Counted from the stretch's first letter, positions 34,511 to 42,224 are shown. The stretch is 51,819 nucleotides of DNA from Chloroflexota bacterium (GCA_003152165.1 PLZO01000121.1:17555-69373); one strand, 5' to 3'. Notes: generated by a model from the sequence alone, not told the origin. Numbers and translations: made by a program.

Positions 34511-36424
34511 ATGGACATCCATGTCATTGCGCCTCTGGCCAGTCCCGCCGAGCGAGCCGCGGTTGACGCACTGCTTGGTCCGCCCAGCTCGGGCTGGGCC
34601 GGCGGGTCGAGGGACTCGGCCAACGACGGCCACGTCGCGCGCGGCGGCCATGCGGCTCGGGCCGAGCGCGACCTCCTCCTGCCGGCCCTCCACGCAGTCC
34701 AGGATCGGATTGGATGGATCAGCCAGCCAGCGCTGGCCTACATCTGCCGCCGCCTGACGGTCCCGCCGGCCGAGGCCTACGGCGTGGCGACGTTCTACGG
34801 GCTGCTCGCCACGCGCGAGCGGGCGCCGATCGTTGCCCATGTGTGCGACGACATCGCCTGCCGGCTGGTCGGAGCCGAGGAGGTCTGCTCCGACCTCGCC
34901 AGAACCCACGGGCCGGCCGGCCAACCGAGCGCGGACGGCCAGACGACCTGGCTGCGGAGCCCCTGCCTGGGCCTGTGCGAGCGGGCACCGGCGGCCCTGT
35001 TCACCGTAGCCGGCGATGCTCCCGAGCAGATCGGCGAAGCCCCGATCGACGCCGTCGGCGTGATCGCCAGGCTGGCCAGCGCGGCCGCCGGACGGCCGAT
35101 CGCGATCGACGGAGCGAGCTTGTCGGCAGAGGAACGCCTGGCCGACGCCCGCATCTCGGTGCCCCAGGCCGGCGACGATGGCCTGCAGCTCCTGGCTCGA
35201 GTCGGCCGGGTCGATCCGGGCTCGCTCGAGGCGTATCGCTCAGCCGGCGGCTATGCGGCCCTTAACCGGGCGATCGAGCTGGGTCCGGAGGCGGTGATCG
35301 CCGAGGTGACCGCTTCGAAGCTGCTGGGCCGGGGCGGTGCCGCCTTCCCGACCGGGCGGAAATGGGCCGGAGTCCGGGCCGCACAGGGATCCCCGAAGTA
35401 CGTCGTCTGCAACGCCGACGAGTCCGAACCGGGCACGTTCAAGGACCGCGCCCTGCTCGAGCACGATCCGTTCGTGCTGATCGAAGCGATGACGATTGAG
35501 GCGTTCGCCACCGGCGCCAGCCGGGGCTTCCTCTACCTGCGCGGCGAATACCCTTTGGCGGCCAGCCGGCTGCGCAACGCGATCGCCCTGGCCAGCGCTG
35601 CCGGCCTGCTTGGCTCGGATATCCTGGGGTCGGGTTTCGCCTTTGAAATCGAGCTCCGGATTGGTGCTGGAGCCTACATCTGCGGCGAGGAGACGGCTCT
35701 CTTCAACTCGATCGAGGGCAAGCGCGGCGAGCCGCGCAACAAGCCGCCATTCCCGGTCGAGGTCGGACTGTTCGGCAAGCCGACGGCGGTCAACAACGTC
35801 GAGACGCTGGCCAACGTTCCGCTGATCCTGCGCGAGGGCGGCGCGGCGTTTGCCACGATCGGGACCGAGGGATCCGCGGGACCCAAGCTCTTCTGCGTCT
35901 CCGGCCATGTTCGCCGGCCGGGAATCTACGAGGTCCCGTTCGGAACCACGCTCCGGGCACTGCTCGAGCTGGCCGGCGGCGTTCCAGCCCCGATCGGCGT
36001 GACGGCCGATGACACCATCCGGACGATCCTGCTGGGCGGCGCCGCCGGCGTGTTCGTGGGACCCGAGGTGCTCGATACGCCGCTTACGTTCGAGGCAACG
36101 AGGGCCATTGGGGCAACGCTCGGTTCGGGCGTCGTGATGGTCTTCGATCGGACCGCCGACCTGGTTGGCACGCTCCGCCGCATCGCCGCCTTCTTCCGCG
36201 ACGAATCATGCGGCCAGTGCGTACCCTGCCGGGTCGGCACCGTGCGCCAGGAGGAGCTCCTCGCCCGGCTCGCCGCAGACCGGCCGCACGGCTCCCGGGC
36301 CGACGAGCTGCGCCTCCTTGGACAGATCGGCCAGGCAATGCGCGACGCGTCGATCTGCGGGCTCGGCCAGACAGCTTCATCGGCCATCGAAAGCGCCGTC
36401 CGCGCGGGTATCGTTCCGGCATGA
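34511..36424 (+). CDS. Formate dehydrogenase NAD-binding subunit, NuoE-NuoF fusion
   Basis: 637 aa. N-terminal thioredoxin-like [2Fe-2S] domain (NuoE type): 'AYGVATFYG' then cysteines in 'CDDIACRLVG' and 'SPCLGLCERAPA' near 114-165. From about 230 a NuoF domain: FMN/NAD-binding 'GRGGAAFPTGRKW' (about 273), 'NADESEPGTFKDR', 'GAGAYICGEETAL', and the [4Fe-4S] ligands 'ESCGQCVPCRVGT' (about 565) plus a last Cys in 'ICGLGQTA'. This is the diaphorase unit of NAD-dependent formate dehydrogenases (FdsB/G combined). 87 nt after the catalytic gene; its stop overlaps the next ATG (ATGA). Confidence 0.94.
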   Translation: MDIHVIAPLASPAERAAVDALLGPPSSGWAGGSRDSANDGHVARGGHAARAERDLLLPALHAVQDRIGWISQPALAYICRRLTVPPAEAYGVATFYGLLATRERAPIVAHVCDDIACRLVGAEEVCSDLARTHGPAGQPSADGQTTWLRSPCLGLCERAPAALFTVAGDAPEQIGEAPIDAVGVIARLASAAAGRPIAIDGASLSAEERLADARISVPQAGDDGLQLLARVGRVDPGSLEAYRSAGGYAALNRAIELGPEAVIAEVTASKLLGRGGAAFPTGRKWAGVRAAQGSPKYVVCNADESEPGTFKDRALLEHDPFVLIEAMTIEAFATGASRGFLYLRGEYPLAASRLRNAIALASAAGLLGSDILGSGFAFEIELRIGAGAYICGEETALFNSIEGKRGEPRNKPPFPVEVGLFGKPTAVNNVETLANVPLILREGGAAFATIGTEGSAGPKLFCVSGHVRRPGIYEVPFGTTLRALLELAGGVPAPIGVTADDTIRTILLGGAAGVFVGPEVLDTPLTFEATRAIGATLGSGVVMVFDRTADLVGTLRRIAAFFRDESCGQCVPCRVGTVRQEELLARLAADRPHGSRADELRLLGQIGQAMRDASICGLGQTASSAIESAVRAGIVPA

Positions 36425-37428
36425 GCAGCGTGCCGCCGATCCAGTTCTACCCGCCGGCACGGTCGAGCCAGCCGCCAATGCCGCCGGAGGCAGCGCGGGT
36501 CGTCCAGGTCGAGCTGACGATCGACGGCCGAACCGTGAGCGTGCCTGCCGGATCAACGATCCTCGACGCCTGCCGCGCCGAAGGGGTCGACACACCCACC
36601 CTGTGCTATCTCGAAAACCTCACCCCGATCAACGCCTGCCGGGTGTGCGTCGTCGAGGTTGCCGGCTCGCGGGTGCTTGCTCCCGCCTGCTCGCGCAAGG
36701 TGGAGCCGGGGATGGCCGTCCAGACGGACACCGAACGGGTCCGGCTGTCACGCAAGGTCGTGCTCGAGTTGCTCGGCTCGTCGGTTGACCTCTCGACGGC
36801 GCCCCAGGCGCCCGCCTACTTCGCCCGCTATGGCGCCGATCCCGAACGGTTCGGAGCCGCCGCTCAGCCAGCCGCAGCAAACGAGCGCGACGGGCTCGAG
36901 GCGGGCCACCATCACGCCGCCGACGGCCAGCCAAGCGCGGCCACGGTGGGCCAGCCCGTGAAGATCGATAACGAGCTGTACGTCCGCGACTACTCGAAAT
37001 GCATCCTCTGCTACAAGTGCGTCGAGGCCTGCGGGGTCGATGCCCAGAACACCTTCGCAATCGCGGTTGCCGGACGCGGCTTTGATGCCCGGATCTCGAC
37101 CGAGTGGAACGTGGGCCTGCCCGATTCGGCTTGTGTCTACTGCGGCAACTGCATCGGCGTGTGCCCGACCGGTGCCCTGATGTTCCGCTCGGAGTACGAG
37201 ATGCGCGAGGCCGGCACGTGGGACGAGGCCGCCCAGACCAGCACCGACACGATCTGCCCGTACTGTGGCGTTGGCTGCACGCTCAGCCTGCTCGTCCAGG
37301 ACAACGAGATCGTCAAGGTGACCTCGCCGCTGGATTCGTCCGTGACCGAAGGCCACCTGTGCGTCAAAGGCCGCTTCGGATTTTCGTTCGTCCAGCAGCG
37401 CGAGCCCGGCGCGGCCCCGACGACGTGA
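36421..37428 (+). CDS. Formate dehydrogenase iron-sulfur subunit carrying the detached N-terminal region of FdhA
   Basis: 335 aa. N-terminal plant-type [2Fe-2S] domain with C62-x10-C73-x2-C76-x13-C90; a His/Ala-rich spacer (about 120-180) where the His-Cys cluster of NuoG/FdhA would sit but its ligands are not visible; a bacterial ferredoxin pair C194/197/200/204 and C238/241/244/248; then the molybdopterin-oxidoreductase Fe4S4 motif C279-x2-C282-x3-C286-x27-C314 with 'LCVKGRFGF' (K316 is the conserved electron-relay lysine). It ends 15 residues after that motif, exactly where the catalytic gene at 32498 begins its homology. Together the two equal one full-length FDH alpha chain. ATG overlaps the nuoEF stop. 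Confidence 0.93.
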   Translation: MSSVPPIQFYPPARSSQPPMPPEAARVVQVELTIDGRTVSVPAGSTILDACRAEGVDTPTLCYLENLTPINACRVCVVEVAGSRVLAPACSRKVEPGMAVQTDTERVRLSRKVVLELLGSSVDLSTAPQAPAYFARYGADPERFGAAAQPAAANERDGLEAGHHHAADGQPSAATVGQPVKIDNELYVRDYSKCILCYKCVEACGVDAQNTFAIAVAGRGFDARISTEWNVGLPDSACVYCGNCIGVCPTGALMFRSEYEMREAGTWDEAAQTSTDTICPYCGVGCTLSLLVQDNEIVKVTSPLDSSVTEGHLCVKGRFGFSFVQQREPGAAPTT

Positions 37429-37458
37429 TCCCGATTCTCGAGGCACTGGCCCGGGCCG

Positions 37459-38289
37459 TCAGAGATTAATACGGGCTCGACCGGCGTAGATGTTGAAGCC
37501 GTCGCCACGCAGGAAGCCGACGAGGGTCTGACCGAATCGTTGAGCGGCCTCGACCGCCAGGTCGGACGGGGCCGAGACAGCGCACACGATCGGGATTCCG
37601 GCGACGGCGGCCTTCTGGACGATCTCGAGGCTGACCCGACCACTGACCATCAGGATCCGCTCGTTCAGGGGCGCCAGGCCGGCCAGGACGGCCCAACCCA
37701 CGAGCTTGTCGAGGGCGTTGTGGCGGCCTACGTCCTCGCGCAGGACAAGCAGGCCGCCGGCGGGGTCGAACAGGCCGGCCGCATGGAGCCCGCCGGTTCG
37801 CTCGAACACGGCCTGGCCTTCACGCAAGCGAGCAGGCAGGGCCAGGATCACATTACGGCTCACCACGGGACCGGCCGGGATCGGGTCGCACCGGACGGCG
37901 ACCTCGTCGAGGGAGGCTTTGCCGCAGATGCCGCAGCTGGCTGTGGCCACGAAGTGGCGCTCGGGGACGGTCGAGGCGTCGAACGGGCGATGGAGCCGGA
38001 CGATCACGGTGTCGTCCGGTTGGGAGAGGGTGGCTGGATCGCCGAATTCGATCTTCGCGACATCGCCATCGCGGATCAGGCCTTCGGTTCTGAGGAATCC
38101 CACGGCTAGCTCGGCCTCCGAGCCGGGCGTGCGCATCGTGATGGCGACCGCAACTGGGTCCTGGCCAGGCCCCCCAACACGGATCTCCATCGGCTCCTCG
38201 CCCACGAGCGTGTCGTCGCGCTCCTCGATGGTATCGCCGCGAACGGCCAGGATCCTGGCGCGGGAGACGTGGCGGGTGGGATGGGTCAC
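37459..38289 (-). CDS. fdhD: Formate dehydrogenase accessory sulfurtransferase FdhD
   Basis: Transfers sulfur to the molybdenum cofactor before insertion into formate dehydrogenase. 276 aa. Seen: the catalytic 'TASCGICGKASLDE' (CxxC loop) near residues 117-130 and 'LREDVGRHNALDKLVG' and 'VSGRVSLEIVQKAA' of the family. Start GTG 38289 has TAGACT 6 nt upstream. Convergent with the FDH operon (31 nt between stops). Confidence 0.95.
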   Translation of the reverse strand: MTHPTRHVSRARILAVRGDTIEERDDTLVGEEPMEIRVGGPGQDPVAVAITMRTPGSEAELAVGFLRTEGLIRDGDVAKIEFGDPATLSQPDDTVIVRLHRPFDASTVPERHFVATASCGICGKASLDEVAVRCDPIPAGPVVSRNVILALPARLREGQAVFERTGGLHAAGLFDPAGGLLVLREDVGRHNALDKLVGWAVLAGLAPLNERILMVSGRVSLEIVQKAAVAGIPIVCAVSAPSDLAVEAAQRFGQTLVGFLRGDGFNIYAGRARINL

Positions 38290-38295
38290 GGCCGC

Positions 38296-38301
38296 AGTCT
38301 A
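38296..38301 (-). promoter_or_regulatory. -10 box (TAGACT) of fdhD, leaderless type
   Basis: TAGACT on the minus strand, 6 nt before GTG 38289. It shares two base pairs (38300-38301) with the divergent TACGAT box. Confidence 0.5.
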
Positions 38302-38305
38302 CGAT
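38300..38305 (+). promoter_or_regulatory. -10 box (TACGAT) of the PPOX-class gene, leaderless type
   Basis: TACGAT followed by 8 nt and ATG 38314 (or 11 nt and GTG 38317). Physically overlaps the fdhD -10 box. Confidence 0.45.
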
Positions 38306-38313
38306 GAGCGACG

Positions 38314-38787
38314 ATGGTGACCGAGCAGCCGCCGCCCATCCTGACGGCGTCCGATCGACGCCTGTTGGTGGCCGTGCGCACGGCCACCCTGGCGACGATG
38401 GACGACTACGGCCGGCCGCGACTCGTGCCCTGCTGCTTCGCCGTCGATCCCGACCGGCCTCGGGTCTGGACGCCGATCGACCAGAAGCCCAAGAACTCGA
38501 CTGATCCGCGCCGGCTGGGACGGGTCGTCGATCTCATGGCCCGGCCGCACGTCAGCCTGCTCGTCGATCGCTGGTCCGAGGACTGGTCGGAGCTGGCCTG
38601 GCTTCGGCTGTACGGCGACGTGACGCTGCTCGAAGCAGACGGACTCGGCGCCGCAGCCGAGCGGCTCCGCGCACTTCGGGCGCTCCGGGCACGCTATCCC
38701 CAGTACGGCGGCCACGACCTCGAGTCTCGGCCGGTCATCGCCGTCCAGATCAGCGCTGCGATTCGCTGGGCCGCTTCGGACAGCTAG
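38314..38787 (+). CDS. PPOX-class, probably F420-dependent, oxidoreductase (TIGR03668-like)
   Basis: 157 aa split-barrel flavin/deazaflavin-binding protein. Seen: 'VRTATLATMDDYGRPRLVPCCFAVD' near 23-47, 'PIDQKPKNSTDPRRLGRV' with the cofactor-binding Lys/Arg pattern, and 'VSLLVDRWSEDWSELAWLRLYG'. These match the TIGR03668 group I associate with F420. Substrate unknown. A second F420-type enzyme (LLM family) lies at 44736. Confidence 0.85.
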   Translation: MVTEQPPPILTASDRRLLVAVRTATLATMDDYGRPRLVPCCFAVDPDRPRVWTPIDQKPKNSTDPRRLGRVVDLMARPHVSLLVDRWSEDWSELAWLRLYGDVTLLEADGLGAAAERLRALRALRARYPQYGGHDLESRPVIAVQISAAIRWAASDS

Positions 38788-38898
38788 CCGGCTCACGGGA
38801 TTAGCACCATCCTCCCGGCCTCCGTCTTGCCTGACCATCGCTACAGCGACGATTTGGCGCGACCCGGCAGGCCGAGGACGGCCAGGATGGAACCGGGA

Positions 38899-39096
38899 CT
38901 AGGACGCTAACGACTCGAGCATGCGGCGCGAGGCGGCAGCAATCTCGGCCACCGCACCGTCGAATGCCTCAGCATTCTTGCGCGACGGCACACGATAGCC
39001 GCTCACCTTGCGCACAAACTGAAGGGCAGCCGCGGCCACTTCTTCGTCGCTGGCGGCCGTTTCTGGTCGACGAAGGGTCTTGATGCTTCGGCACAT
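38899..39096 (-). CDS. DUF2277 family small protein
   Basis: 65 aa. 'MCRSIKTLRRPETAAS..EEVAAAALQFVRKVSGYR' matches the conserved DUF2277 N-terminus, with a C-terminal 'AVAEIAAASRRMLESL' helix. Function unknown. ATG 39096 has TACGAT exactly 6 nt upstream. Confidence 0.85.
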   Translation of the reverse strand: MCRSIKTLRRPETAASDEEVAAAALQFVRKVSGYRVPSRKNAEAFDGAVAEIAAASRRMLESLAS

Positions 39097-39102
39097 GGCC
39101 AG

Positions 39103-39108
39103 ATCGTA
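39103..39108 (-). promoter_or_regulatory. -10 box (TACGAT) of the DUF2277 gene, leaderless type
   Basis: TACGAT on the minus strand followed by 6 nt and ATG 39096. Confidence 0.5.
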
Positions 39109-39142
39109 AACCCGGAGGCCCGGGCGCGAGACTCAGGGCGGA

Positions 39143-40261
39143 TCAGGCCCGGGCGCGACTCCGGTCGGGATCGTAGAGCGCCGCGTGATGGACCGTACCG
39201 GTCGCGCTGGTTCCGTCGACGGTCGTGACGACGACGCCTGTCCCGTCGGCGATCGAGGGTTCGAGGTAACCCAGGGCCAGTGTCCGACCCAGGGTGTAAC
39301 CAATGTCGGCCGAGGTGATCTTGCCCACGGATCGACCATCGAACGTCACCGGATCGCCCAGCTTGGGCAGGAACCCGATGCCGTCGAAGGCGATCCCGAC
39401 GAGCACCCGGTTGACGCCGGCGTCGCGCTGCCGCTGGAGCGCGTCGCGGCCGACGAAGTCGCCCTTGTCGAGGTGGACGGTCCACCCAACGCCTGCTTCG
39501 TAGGGGCTCGTCGTCTCGTCGAGATCGAGGCCATAGAGCGGGTACTTCTTCTCGATCCGCACGCTCCGAAGGGCACCCAGCCCGGCCGGCTTCAGCTCGT
39601 ACGGTTCGCCTGCGTCCAGGATCGCCGTCCACATGTGATCGGCGTAGTCGCGCGGGTAGAACAGCTCGTAGCCAAGCTCGCCCGAATAGCCCGTCCGTGA
39701 CAGGACGACCGGCACTTCGGCGAGGATCCCCTGGCGGAAGTGGTAATAGGGCAGTGCCGCGGTCGACAGATCGAGGCTGGTCAAGCCGGCCAGGATCGTC
39801 CGGCTGTGGGGACCCTGGATCGAGAGGTAGGCCGTGCCCGAAACGCAGTTTGTGATGTAGGCCAGGCGGCCGCGGGACTGCTCGGTCAGGTGGGCGACCA
39901 CGCGGTCGACCCGTGATGGCGTGGGGCACAGCCAGTAATGCTCGGCCGAGAACCGGAAGACGGTCAGGTCGTCGATCATCCCACCGGCCTCGTTCGGCAC
40001 GGAGCTGTACAGGACACCGCCATCGGTGAGGCGCCGGACATCGTTGACGAGGACCGAGTTGAGGAACGCCTCGGCTTCACGACCCTTCACGTCGACGGCG
40101 CCCTGGTAGTAGACGTCGTACATCCCGGCGGCCGTCCGCGTCGCCACGTGCTCGGCCTGGACGGAGCTGAATCGGAATGCCGCGTCGAACCCGATCCGGT
40201 CGACGATCTCCGCACCGAGCGCCACGAACTGGTGGTAGTACGGCGAGTGTCGGCGAGCCAT
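39143..40261 (-). CDS. GcvT-family aminomethyltransferase-like protein, stand-alone
   Basis: 372 aa folate-binding GcvT-fold protein. Seen: 'TAAGMYDVYYQGAVDVKGREAEAFLN', 'VPNEAGGMIDDLTVFR' with the catalytic-type Asp, 'YLSIQGPHSR', 'RTGYSGELGYELF' and 'SPYEAGVGWTVHLDKGDFVGRDAL'. ATG 40261 has GGAGG 6 nt upstream and drops 20 residues from the track ORF. No gcvH or gcvP is present, so it need not be a glycine cleavage T-protein; a methyltransferase or demethylase moving C1 units to tetrahydrofolate is an alternative that would fit next to formate metabolism. Confidence 0.85.
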   Translation of the reverse strand: MARRHSPYYHQFVALGAEIVDRIGFDAAFRFSSVQAEHVATRTAAGMYDVYYQGAVDVKGREAEAFLNSVLVNDVRRLTDGGVLYSSVPNEAGGMIDDLTVFRFSAEHYWLCPTPSRVDRVVAHLTEQSRGRLAYITNCVSGTAYLSIQGPHSRTILAGLTSLDLSTAALPYYHFRQGILAEVPVVLSRTGYSGELGYELFYPRDYADHMWTAILDAGEPYELKPAGLGALRSVRIEKKYPLYGLDLDETTSPYEAGVGWTVHLDKGDFVGRDALQRQRDAGVNRVLVGIAFDGIGFLPKLGDPVTFDGRSVGKITSADIGYTLGRTLALGYLEPSIADGTGVVVTTVDGTSATGTVHHAALYDPDRSRARA

Positions 40262-40370
40262 CGGAAGCCTCCTGCTGGTCGGCGGCGCGTGCTCGTCAGG
40301 CGAGCGGTCTCCGGTCAGCATGGCCGTTGGAGCGGCCAGCTGCTGGCTCAGTCCCGCGCCTGGGAACGAG

Positions 40371-40398
40371 AAGCGCCCCGGCCGAAGCCGGGGCGCTT
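40371..40398 (-). terminator. Rho-independent-type hairpin with UUCG loop after the second zinc-ribbon gene
   Basis: On the minus strand AAGCGCCCCGGC-TTCG-GCCGGGGCGCTT: a perfect 12-bp stem with a C(UUCG)G tetraloop, 45 nt beyond the zinc-ribbon stop. The U-tract is short (ends CTT). Clearest terminator-like structure in the window. Confidence 0.8.
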
Positions 40399-40443
40399 GG
40401 ATCGGTTCGAGGTCAGCCGGCGCGAACGCCGTCCGAGATCAAG

Positions 40444-40821
40444 CTAGCGGCGCTGGGTTGCGAAGCAATCCGCGCAATAGACGGGCTTGCCGCTCGTGGG
40501 GCGGAAGGGGACCTGGGCCTCCTTGCCGCAGCTCGAGCACGTCGCGGCGAACATCTCGCGAGGACCGCGATCACGGCTCCCGCCGCCGCCGCCGTAACCA
40601 CCGCCGCCCGAGCCATAGCTGGAGCCGCCGCCGTAGCTGGAGCCCCCGCTATAGCTGGAGCCACCGCCGGTCTCACCACGCGCTGCCTTGCGGCTGGCTC
40701 GGCAGCTGCTGCAACGGCGCGGCTCACTGAAGCCGCGCTGCGAGTAGAACTCCTGCTCGCTCGAGGTGAACGTGAACTCCTGGCCGCAATCGGCGCAGCT
40801 CAGGGTCTTGTCCGCGTACAA
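40444..40821 (-). CDS. Zinc-ribbon protein with Gly/Ser/Tyr-rich linker
   Basis: 125 aa paralogue of the protein at 22621. First ribbon 'CADCG...CSSC', second 'CSSCGKEAQVPF...CADC'; between them a low-complexity 'GGSSYGGGSSYGSGGGGYGG' tract, typical of RNA-binding, phase-separating linkers. The track ORF extends 47 residues further, but the paralogue begins 'MTYADRTLAC' and here the match 'LYADKTLSC' begins with TTG 40821, preceded by GGAG at 10 nt in an AT-rich stretch. Upstream lies an inverted repeat; downstream a strong UUCG terminator. Probably highly expressed; function unknown. Confidence 0.85.
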   Translation of the reverse strand: MYADKTLSCADCGQEFTFTSSEQEFYSQRGFSEPRRCSSCRASRKAARGETGGGSSYSGGSSYGGGSSYGSGGGGYGGGGGSRDRGPREMFAATCSSCGKEAQVPFRPTSGKPVYCADCFATQRR

Positions 40822-40845
40822 TGAAAAATCACTCCTACTATGCCC

Positions 40846-40873
40846 GGTTTCCCCGATCGATCTCGCGGAAACC
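40846..40873. repeat. Inverted repeat upstream of the second zinc-ribbon gene
   Basis: GGTTTCC (40846-40852) and GGAAACC (40867-40873) flank a 14-nt centre containing CGATCGATC. It lies just upstream of a CATAGT hexamer and the GGAG site of the zinc-ribbon gene, so it could be an operator. Confidence 0.4.
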
Positions 40874-40995
40874 GTGAGAGGAGTGACCGTGTTCGCCGTG
40901 CGATTCACTTGGCCCCCTGGCGGGGACGGAGCAAGCCTAGACCACCGCGCAGCTTCGCACAAGCCCCGAGATTCAGCGGCTAATCAGGTTTCGAT

Positions 40996-41531
40996 TCAGC
41001 CCCGGCGGGCGCGAATCCGAGCGAGTCCCGCCAAGGCCTGGCTGGCGTGGACGCGGTCGTGACCGGCCAGCAGCCGGAAGGTCAGGTCGTAGCTCTCGGG
41101 TCCGCGCTCCAGGTGCTGACCTACCCGCGCCCGGTCGGCGGCGGAGGCCTCGCGCCAGAGCCGGAGATTTGCGGCGCGCAGGGCATCGAACAGCGGCAGG
41201 AGGGCTTCGAGCGGCTCGTCGATTGAATGGAACCTGGCCGCCCAGTCGTCCTGATCGTACGGCACAAGGTCGGGCTCGTCCTGCGCGAGGATCCAGCGAT
41301 TCGGACCGACGACGCCAGTTCGGTATCGACCATGTGGCCGATCAATTCCACGGCCGACCATTCGTCCGACTCGGGGCGGGTCCGCAAGTCGCCGCCCGCC
41401 TCGTTAACCAGCGCGCGCAGGATCGCCGGGGTGGCCGCCTGGGTGTCGGCCGGATCATCCTCGCCGAGCGCCGCCAGGAGCGTCTGCTGATAGGCTCGGC
41501 CCGCGGCCAGCGATTCGGGTGAAGCGGTCAT
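40996..41531 (-). pseudogene. DinB-family protein, frameshifted
   Basis: A DinB/YfiT four-helix protein is split by one frameshift. From ATG 41531 (AGGAG 6 nt upstream) the frame reads 'SDEWSAVELIGHMVDTELASSVR' with the first metal-site His, then drifts. The continuation in another frame is 'NRWILAQDEPDLVPYDQDDWAARF' to 'LLAGHDRVHASQALAGL' with the second His pair. Restoring one base at the AA of 41300-41301 joins them into about 178 aa. Homopolymer location makes a sequence error likely; otherwise a young pseudogene. Function of DinB homologues is often thiol transfer; not assignable here. Confidence 0.85.
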
Positions 41532-41657
41532 CGGAGTCTCCTGCGGGGTATTCATCCGATCCTACGACGTGGCGAGGGCTGCTGCTTCCACGGACCGGGA
41601 GGGGGGCGTCGCCGGCTTCGAGCTGGCCCCGGAAGCCTGGGAACCCGGCTCGCGCGA

Positions 41658-42197
41658 CTAGGAGGGCCCAGCCAACGGGGACGGCCCGGGTGAACCCTCG
41701 GCGGGCGACTCGGAAGCACCAGGTTCCGTAGTGTCGGTCAGGCAGGCCCCGATTCGTGACGCCTCGATCGTGACGACCAGGGGCCGGCCCGGGTCGATCG
41801 TGAACGGTGACCCACATTTCGTCGAGACCACCGGGCTGGGCGAGGCGGGCTCCTCGTCCCAGGTGATCGCCGAGTAGTTGCCGGGCTTGAGCGAGATCGT
41901 GCCCGTGTCGACACTGCCAGCCGTCTGCAGGGTCGTATCGATGACCAGTGCATTCGTCGCATCGAGGACCTGCAGGTGAGTGGTGTGGGCAACGCCGGCA
42001 CCCGGTCCATCGATCAGGTAGACGAATGTGACCGGTAGAGTGCCGGGCGTCGGCGCTGGCGTCGGCGAGCTCGACCCGCCACACGCCGCGAGGATGCTGC
42101 CCCCGGCCAGGCCCGCCAGCAGGATGCCGAGGCCGAGTCGTCGGGACCGCCCCGAGACCCCCCTTTGGCCGAGGTGCACACGAAGGTGATGATTCAT
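41658..42197 (-). CDS. Lipoprotein, unknown function
   Basis: 179 aa. Basic N-terminus, hydrophobic core and lipobox 'GSILAACGG' (Cys near 39), then a Pro/Thr linker and a beta-rich domain with two cysteines ('STKCGSP' and 'IGACLTD') and an acidic, Ser/Pro-rich tail. 'SLKPGNYSAITWDEEP' suggests a small carboxypeptidase-regulatory-like or Ig-like fold, but I do not recognise a family. Extracytoplasmic. Divergent from the DNA glycosylase gene with overlapping -10 boxes. Confidence 0.78.
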   Translation of the reverse strand: MNHHLRVHLGQRGVSGRSRRLGLGILLAGLAGGSILAACGGSSSPTPAPTPGTLPVTFVYLIDGPGAGVAHTTHLQVLDATNALVIDTTLQTAGSVDTGTISLKPGNYSAITWDEEPASPSPVVSTKCGSPFTIDPGRPLVVTIEASRIGACLTDTTEPGASESPAEGSPGPSPLAGPS

Positions 42198-42206
42198 CTG
42201 GGCGGG

Positions 42207-42212
42207 ACGCTA
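42207..42212 (-). promoter_or_regulatory. -10 box (TAGCGT) of the lipoprotein gene
   Basis: TAGCGT on the minus strand, 9 nt before ATG 42197; overlaps the divergent TACCAT box by two base pairs. Confidence 0.35.
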
Positions 42213-42216
42213 CCAT
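42211..42216 (+). promoter_or_regulatory. -10 box (TACCAT) of the DNA glycosylase gene
   Basis: TACCAT followed by 8 nt and ATG 42225; leaderless-type spacing. Confidence 0.4.
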
Positions 42217-42224
42217 GCCCGCCC

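Noticed and set aside
40560-40680. Tandem-repeat-like DNA (AGCC-rich, possible CRISPR or microsatellite)
   Set aside because: It is the coding sequence of the Gly/Ser/Tyr-rich linker of the zinc-ribbon protein; no spacers or regular repeat units.
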